Assembly (NCBI GenBank): GCA_026745465.1 | Contig: JACYXH010000013.1 | Location: 472,501-536,500, forward strand | Reading direction: 5' to 3' | Length of the DNA stretch: 64,000 nucleotides | DNA from: Lota lota | Lineage: Eukaryota > Chordata > Actinopteri > Gadiformes > Lotidae | Shown here: positions 57,590-64,000 of the stretch, in pieces | Layout: each line of letters begins with the position of its first letter | Numbering within the stretch: the stretch's first letter is position 1 | The notes under the pieces: model-generated | What the model saw: only the letters and a program-made list of their open reading frames with translations | What the model was told of the DNA's origin: nothing | The model's database searches: none | Position numbers and translations under genes: made by a program

Positions 57590-58150
57590 ACAGTCAGGGA
57601 CGTGGCTGCCCTTCCTACCCCCAACATGATCGATAGCTGGCAAGCCCTGTGGATCTTCTGTACTCCTGGGCTGAATTGTAATGTTTTGGACAAGGCTAGC
57701 TGGACCTGGGAGATGGGTCCACTTGAATCAGAAACCATCCCAACTATGGTCCTCTTCAAGCTGCAGTTATGCTCTTCTTCAGATGAGGTAAAGAAACCCT
57801 CACTGGGGCTTCAAGATGTATGAAGAGGATCATTGAAATGTGCTCAATGGTTCTCTCCCGTAAGAGCTAGGTTGTATTCTAGTCGCTGAGGAAGAGCCCT
57901 CACATCGTACCCTTGGCATTTCTCCTCGGGGAGTCCCTGTCACGGTCTTGACTGATGTTCCAGTTCATGTAACTGATGTTACGACAGCCTTTTGAACACT
58001 TGGTTTCTTCTGAGGGGGCACATCTACAGAACTGTAGACGAAAGATAGCACAGTATCCTAGCATGCATCTCTGGTCACTCAGACCACACCCAGATCAATA
58101 AGGCAACACTCATGCAATGTTGATGCAACGTTTTTGAGAGTAGCAAGGAA
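57590..58150 (-). repeat. Right arm of the ~0.5 kb inverted duplication
   Basis: Partner of 55200-55750 in opposite orientation. The frame at 57545-57823 on the given strand (ending EVKKPSLGLQDV) parallels a minus-strand frame at 55546-55740, but both are short and diverged. Likely two inverted copies of an unrecognised mobile element, or one element with long inverted ends. Confidence 0.85.
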
Positions 58151-60224
58151 GTGGATAAAAGGCATCAGAACACAACAGAGCACGTTAAGTCTGTAGCTCT
58201 GTTAATCAGAAAGATAGTTTGGTAGTTCTAGAATTATGGGTTTATTATTACCTTATCTTTTCTCTCAACACACTTCCCTCACACTCAATTCTCCTAAACT
58301 CTGAAGATGTATTTGTTGAAATTATAGGATCTCTGTTTCTGTTGATGGTTAGTTTAGGGTACAGTTGCAGGTTATGGTTGGCTTTCGGTGAGCTTTAAAT
58401 TATCTTTTTTATATGTATTCGTTATACCTGGGAATATCTAGATAATTTATAAATGTGGGTAATATTCTGAGATGGATTTCAGTTTTTGGGGCAGGATTTC
58501 AGGTTGAAAGCTTACTTGGTAGTTAGGTGGGGTTTTTTGTACGGTTGTGAGCCTTGTTTATTGGTGGTAGTTGATTTGTTAGATGTAACTGCAATGTATA
58601 GTCAAAATGATTAATGCAAAAACCAACAGCAACAAACTACTAGATCGCCTCAAGGTAAGTCTGTTGGCTGTATTTTGAAATGTGGAGATGATCAAAGGAC
58701 CACGAGATCTTCATCGTCGTTCAGCTCAAGGTGAGGTGCTGGTTATGTTTCTTATTGCTGGTTCGTACTGGAACGTTAGGATTCCAGTCGGAAGGTTTTG
58801 GGCATTCTGCGGCAGTTGGTAGTTAGATTTATGCAGTTTGTGAATCTAATGCTGCAGTACTGTGTATGAGGCTGTTGTATCCTTTAAGCAAGAGATGTAG
58901 TGCAGAACATAATTGAGGCCAATATGGGCACTTGATTTTCTGTCATTAGGGTTGGCATTGATTAGATAAAGCATTCTAGCACCCAACATCAGTCTTTGGG
59001 TGGATGTTGAGTCCCCGGAGAGGGCAACTGGCAGTACGATCAGGATTGGCATTTGCGTAACTTCATCACTAACGAGCGTACCCTGTTAGGTCATCTGGCA
59101 GTACCTTATTTCTCTCAGTAACCATCAGGAATAGTTGACCAATTTGTTGCGCTTCAGCAGGGCATTCATAATAAAACACAACACTGGCACATTTTCTTCT
59201 AATCCCGCGGCTTCCTCGATAATTGCGCCTTACAACTGACTCTCACTGCGTTCTTGCGTGCTTCGAGTCGAGCGTTTAAAATGCGGAGATCGTTGAAGGC
59301 TGCGTTTTAATTTGCGACAATTTGGCATTTCCGTACTACGGCTCCTTTGATCTACAACCCAGCAGCTGAATATGGCTAAGTATCATTTTACTATTATACG
59401 TATATTACTATTGATGCTGCTAGTGTTCTAAATATCTGGGCTGTGATTGTCAGTTAAACCCAACCAAAGGGCAAGGAATTACTTTTTACACTATACTTGT
59501 GGCAAGTAATAATACATATCTAAAAGTAATCAACAGCTAAAATAATGGATCCATGTCCCACATGTTGAAGTAATATAGACCACAGCTGAAATTGTAACTG
59601 TAGTTTGTGTCACAAGGTGTCTGCCTCCACACCCAGCTACATCCCTCCCTGCTGCATCACTACTGGTCTAAGAAGTACTCAACAACGGTGAGGTCAGTGC
59701 ACTCAGTGCTTGGGCTGAATAACTTCTGTCTTCTCTATGGAGTCTCTTCTAGACTTCAGAAATGAAAGGAATTGTTCAATGTAAGCATGCTTATTTGCGT
59801 AAAAACAAATAGCATAGCTGTTCAGAAGAGTAAAATAAGTTAATTGTTCCGAAAATGCTGCCATAAAACTGTGGCTGTAGATGAAATCCCACATAACACA
59901 AGCTAACTAAGAACAGTTGCTGTTGTGATATTCAGAGAATATATTTGTTAAGATGTTTGCATCAAAGTTTATAATTGAGTTACAATGATTTCTGTTGGCT
60001 GTGAATATGCCTGAATGTGATTGGTTCAGTACCTTGCTTCAGTGTGTGGAAGTAGCCTTCCTGAAGACAGCCAACCTGTATATCTAGTTAATAAATAAAA
60101 GCTAATAAGTTATAGCACAGTTAATTGGTTATAGCACGTCTTCAGTGATTTAATTACATGTACATATTGTACAAAACAAGACCGCTGTGTGAACGTGTTT
60201 ACAAAGATGCTGTCTGATTTCACA

Positions 60225-60570
60225 GGATCCCCTGGACCAGGGTGGACCAGAGGGTAACCAGATCCCCTGGACCAGGCATGGGGCACCAGGGTGGACCGGA
60301 GGCTGAGGACCAGAGGATAACCAGATCCGCTGGACCAGGCATGGGGCACCAGGGTGGACCGGAGGCTGAGGACCAGAGGATAACCAGATCCGCTGGACCA
60401 GGCATGGGGCACCAGGGTGGACCGGAGGCTGAGGACCAGAGGATAACCAGATCCGCTGGACCAGGCATGGGGCACCAGGGTGGACCGGAGGCTGAGGACC
60501 AGAGGGTATCCAGATCCGCTGGACCAGGCATGGGGCACCAGGGTGGACCGGAGGATCAGAGGGTAACCAT
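60225..60570. repeat. 63-bp minisatellite, about 5 copies
   Basis: Unit atccgctggaccaggcatgg plus ggcaccagggtggaccggag and gctgaggaccagaggataaccag. 63 is a multiple of 3, so frames on both strands remain open. Confidence 0.95.
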
Positions 60571-60884
60571 CACCAAGCTATTCTGAAACACTAAACACCC
60601 GGAGGGTCTTTTTAGTTATTGTAAATTATTCTACAGGGTGATTTACTGGTTTTTGGTTCCGATTTTCAATGTGAAATTTTGCCAAAGCTGTGATTTGAGG
60701 GAATATTTTGGGTTGTCTAAGTCATATGAGCTATTGTTACTCCTATTGCTGCTACTACTACTATAGTTTAAACATTTCTCAATAAGTCAACTTGTAAACT
60801 TAAGGAAGTTGGGTATTCGCTACCCCTTTACAAATGCAATGGTGTGCAGATTTTACATCCCCGTGTTTGTTATAAGATGTTAGA

Positions 60885-62770
60885 CCAAACTACCGCTGTT
60901 TGATAGCAGACCGGGACGCCGTGGCGGAGGGGAGCTGATGGTGGAGCCGTGCTGGAGGTCCTGCCTGACGAAGGATGTCCCTGTCGGGGCGAATGAAGCC
61001 CAACTTTAAAGTGATTATCAATATGTTTTTGTTCTTACATCTGTTACTGCAGCCATCACTTACGATGGCTGATGTAGAGAAAACAGGCCTTGGGTTAATG
61101 GAGCCATTGGTGAAGATGTTTTATTTAGACTCTCAATAACCCCTTAATGTGAAGGCTAGAGTCTGCGCTACTGGAACACAAGTTCTACAAGTTGTATCAT
61201 TTATTTTAACAAATTATAGTTTGTCTGTCGGTTGAGGTGGGAGTTTTTATTTTTATACTGATTTAAAGTGTTTGTATTGTGAACAGATGAAGCTGATGAC
61301 CCACCAGGAATGATACGAGGACTACGATGTGACTGTTTTACGACCAGAGGTATGCTGTTGAATTCACAGAATGTTTTACTAGTTTCCTGAATAGCAAATT
61401 GCCAAGAGTGTGCATGTTTCTTAGTGCAAGTTTAAAATATAAAATTAATCTCCTATCTTTTACACTCAAGCCAGCACTTTGGTTCAGAGTGATTTAAACG
61501 AGGCGTCCAAAGAATAAACTGCTCATCTACTACCACTGTTTGTTACCAGACCAGGACTCCTTGGCTGAGGCGAGCTGATGGAGGAGCTGTGCATCTGGAG
61601 GAAGACCATGAATCTGCCTGCCAACAAGCGATACTGATAAGTCTGCATGAACTGTATTGTTTACTATCAGACATGATAGCAAACGACCAATGTTGCCACA
61701 CTATTCAAACTACTATGGTTTGTCACCAGACCAGACAGACTACCACAGTTTACCAGACAGACTACCACTGTTTGTTACCAGACGTTGAGGTTATACCACC
61801 GGTGTTTGTTGCTGGACCAGGACTCCGTGGCGGAGGAGAGTTGATGGCGAGCCGTGCTGGAGGACCTGCCTGGTGAAGGACGTCCCTCGTGGGCATAAGG
61901 ACAGCTGTCTCTGAGGTGATTATCACTCTCACCGCCACCTCAATGGAATTTATCTAGTACTACTACCAAACTAGCCACTACGTTTCTCCTAAATCTGTCA
62001 CTGCAGCCATCCCCTTCGATCAAAATGATTTAGAGCAAACATTCTTTGGGTTAATGGAGCTATGAGTGAACAGGATTTATTCAGACTCACATTGTTGCAT
62101 TAGGTGTGAAGGCTGCAGAGTCTTGCGCTTTCTCACATAAGTTCTAAAAGTTTTTTATTTTCTTTAACAAATGATAGCAAGTCTGTGAGGTGCAAGACGA
62201 CTTTGGTTCATATCCTGATTGTGTTGTGACTAGATGTCGAGATGACCCACCAGGATCCGCTTGGAGGACGACGACGTGACTGCTGATGTCTTTAGAAGGT
62301 AAATGCCAGCCGTCAGAGGTATGCTCTTGAATCACATACTTGGATTTTTTATGTTTAAAGTCTGACCGTATAAACTGAAAATACTTGGCATTTGCCACAG
62401 TTTCTATGTAAGGGCTAGTTAGAATGAATAGAAATCATATTTCATCTTAACACCTCTGGTTTAAACAGGGCGTCCAAAGAATAAACCCGCCCACGGCTCA
62501 ACTACCACTGTTTGTTACCAGACCAGGAATCCATAGCTGAGGAGAGCTGATGGAGCTGTGCATCTGCAAAGAGGCAACTGTACTGTTTACTACCAGACAT
62601 TACAGCAAACTACCACTGACCAGACATTGAGGCCACACTAGCACTGTTTGTTACCACCAGGTAGGCGTGGCAGAGGGAGGCTGAAGGAGGAGCCGTGCTG
62701 GAGGACCTGCCTGGTGAAAGAGGGACCTGGTGGGGCGAGTGACACCCGACTCTAAAGGGAAAACCAGTGA
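60885..62770. repeat. ~0.9 kb diverged tandem duplication (two units plus a partial third)
   Basis: Unit 1 about 60885-61790 and unit 2 about 61790-62640 share, in order, gtggcggag, gctgatgg, gccgtgctgg, cctgcctg, a long AT-rich middle with ttgggttaatggag, gatgacccaccagga, agaggtatgct, gcgtccaaagaataaac and actgtttgttaccagacca. A partial third copy begins near 62640. Unit lengths and divergence are judged by eye. Confidence 0.8.
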
Positions 62771-63619
62771 GGAGAGAGAGCTGAAGCCGGAGCTGTGCGT
62801 CCTGAAGGTGAATCTGGTACTGATGGTTCTTGTACAGGGCAGGATGGGGTGTTGGGCTCTCCATCACATGGTACTGGGTTCCACCCCCAAGTTCTACATG
62901 TAATGACATGCATCTGAATTTACCAAGTCTCTGCTGAAGTGTCTGCTAAATAACTGAATGTTGTATCATTTTGAATAATGAGAATAATCCATGTCATTCA
63001 TTTTTCTAAGGCGCGGTTGAAACGCTGTGGCAGACACACCAGAGCTGTATCACACCTGTATCTCTGAACAGTTGAAGTCCTTCAGGTCAGTAGTCCACTG
63101 CTGAAGATAACATGGAAATTGTGTTCATTTACTACTGTTGTAATAACCTATTTATTACCTGACACTTACATTCAAATACAAAGTCTTAAAGTGAACAATT
63201 AAAATTTTCCTCTGGCAACATTTCAGAGTGACCAACACAGCGCCTCATCACAACTGGATTCATCTACTACACTCGCACAACTTGACTTTGTCACCATATG
63301 TTGCACATTAGGATCCTCCTAATGTGTTGCATCAAGGTTTCCTTCCTTCCCACAGTGGGAGTGTTCCTTGTCCTTCAAGGTGTTAGGGTTCAGTGTTAGG
63401 GACAGAGTTAGGGAGAGATGGTTGAGGCTGGTTTCACTACATACAGCTCCAATTGTTTTCAAAATGGGTTTGGACATCGGACACAACGCTTCCCCAAAAT
63501 GTTTTAGTGTGCAAAAAAAATGTATACTGTTTTTTTGTTTTATAATATAAAATCCTATACAAATCCTACATGGTTGTGTTGCTTTGTTTTTTTGTGTTGT
63601 GCATATTACCATTATACAA

Positions 63620-64000
63620 TATTCTCTAACCTTAACCTCACCTCTTCCATAACCGTAACCCCCTCTACCTTAACCTCCCCCTCCCCTCTACCCTAACCTT
63701 AACCCCCACTCTACCTTAACCTCCCCCCCCCTCTACCTTAACCTCCCCCTCCCCTCTACCCTAACCTTAACCCCCCCCTCTACCTTAACCTCCCCCTCCC
63801 CTCTACCCTAACCTTAACCCCCCTCTACCTTAACCTCCCCCTCCCCTCTACCCTAACCTTAACCCCCCCTCTACCTTAACCTCCCCCTCCCCTCTACCTT
63901 AACCCCCCCCTCTACCTTAACCTCCCCCTCCCCTCTACCCTAACCTTAACCCCCCCTCTACCTTAACCTCCCCCTCCCCTCTACCCTAACCTTAACCCCT
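63620..64000. repeat. CCTAACC/CCTTAACC-type array at the right edge
   Basis: Units such as taccttaacctccccctccc plus ctctaccctaaccttaaccc repeat about seven times and run off the window. Confidence 0.93.

Larger units (their letters stand above)
52019..64000. other. 12 kb region downstream of etnk1 without recognised coding gene
   Basis: No exon chain with recognisable protein similarity on either strand. Contents: C-run at 52780-52799, inverted segments (55200-55750 and 57590-58150), a 41-bp array, a 63-bp array, a 0.9 kb tandem duplication and a terminal CCTAACC-type array. Exon-like strings with good acceptor and donor occur at 53990-54050 and 54897-54921, which hints at a non-coding transcript but is not proof. 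Confidence 0.6.

Noticed and set aside
57545..57823. Protein-coding gene of 92 codons
   Set aside because: The frame lies in the right inverted arm; the paired arm keeps only scattered residues of it and has no matching start or splice sites.
60225..60586. Collagen-like or Gly/Pro-rich coding exon
   Set aside because: Open only because the 63-bp unit is a multiple of 3; also open on the opposite strand; no splice context.
61290..61370. Box C/D snoRNA (gatgaagctgatgacc with downstream ctga-like strings)
   Set aside because: No convincing terminal stem or properly spaced C and D boxes in either duplicated copy.

Overview
The window is vertebrate nuclear DNA, almost certainly from a ray-finned fish. 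Genes are split by GT-AG introns, and the four recognisable genes are orthologues of neighbours on human chromosome 12p12 (SLCO1 cluster, IAPP, PYROXD1, ETNK1), all in the same orientation. Very dense AC/GT, GA and TA microsatellites, plus minisatellites in nearly every intron, resemble published descriptions of gadiform (cod-like) genomes. That lineage guess is inference only.

Layout. 1-7860: no convincing gene; C-runs, a 1.1 kb GGACCC/AGACCC minisatellite, a minus-strand LTR-retroelement remnant, a 74-bp MITE and several other tandem arrays. 7861-17782 (+): an OATP1-family organic anion transporter (slco1c1-like) in about 14 coding exons; the second lies in a block of degraded sequence. 17783-20300: intergenic, TA and GT repeats. 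20273-22790 (+): iapp (amylin), complete, with TATA box, four exons and poly(A) signal. 22791-24307: intergenic, TA/CATA arrays. 24308-36762 (+): pyroxd1, complete, 13 coding exons, 499 codons, introns loaded with satellites. 37412-52018 (+): etnk1, complete from the conserved start, 8 coding exons, 360 codons, long 3' UTR. 52019-64000: no recognisable protein-coding gene; a CTCF-like motif, a pair of ~0.5 kb inverted segments flanking a 41-bp minisatellite, a 63-bp minisatellite, a ~0.9 kb tandem duplication, and a CCTAACC-type array at the right edge.

The four genes do not form a pathway. They are a conserved synteny block: a membrane transporter, a secreted peptide hormone, a flavin oxidoreductase linked to tRNA-ligase protection and muscle disease, and the first enzyme of the CDP-ethanolamine pathway.

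The most notable non-genic signals are a perfect 38-bp-arm palindrome in an slco1 intron, a minisatellite that grew out of an exon/5' splice-site junction and carries several donor copies, an error-laden or decayed slco1 exon between tandem arrays, hAT-like MITEs with matching 8-bp duplications, and the inverted/tandem duplication landscape downstream of etnk1. No undescribed multi-gene system was found. Exon boundaries come from hand reading of splice signals and reading phase; no alignment or search was run.
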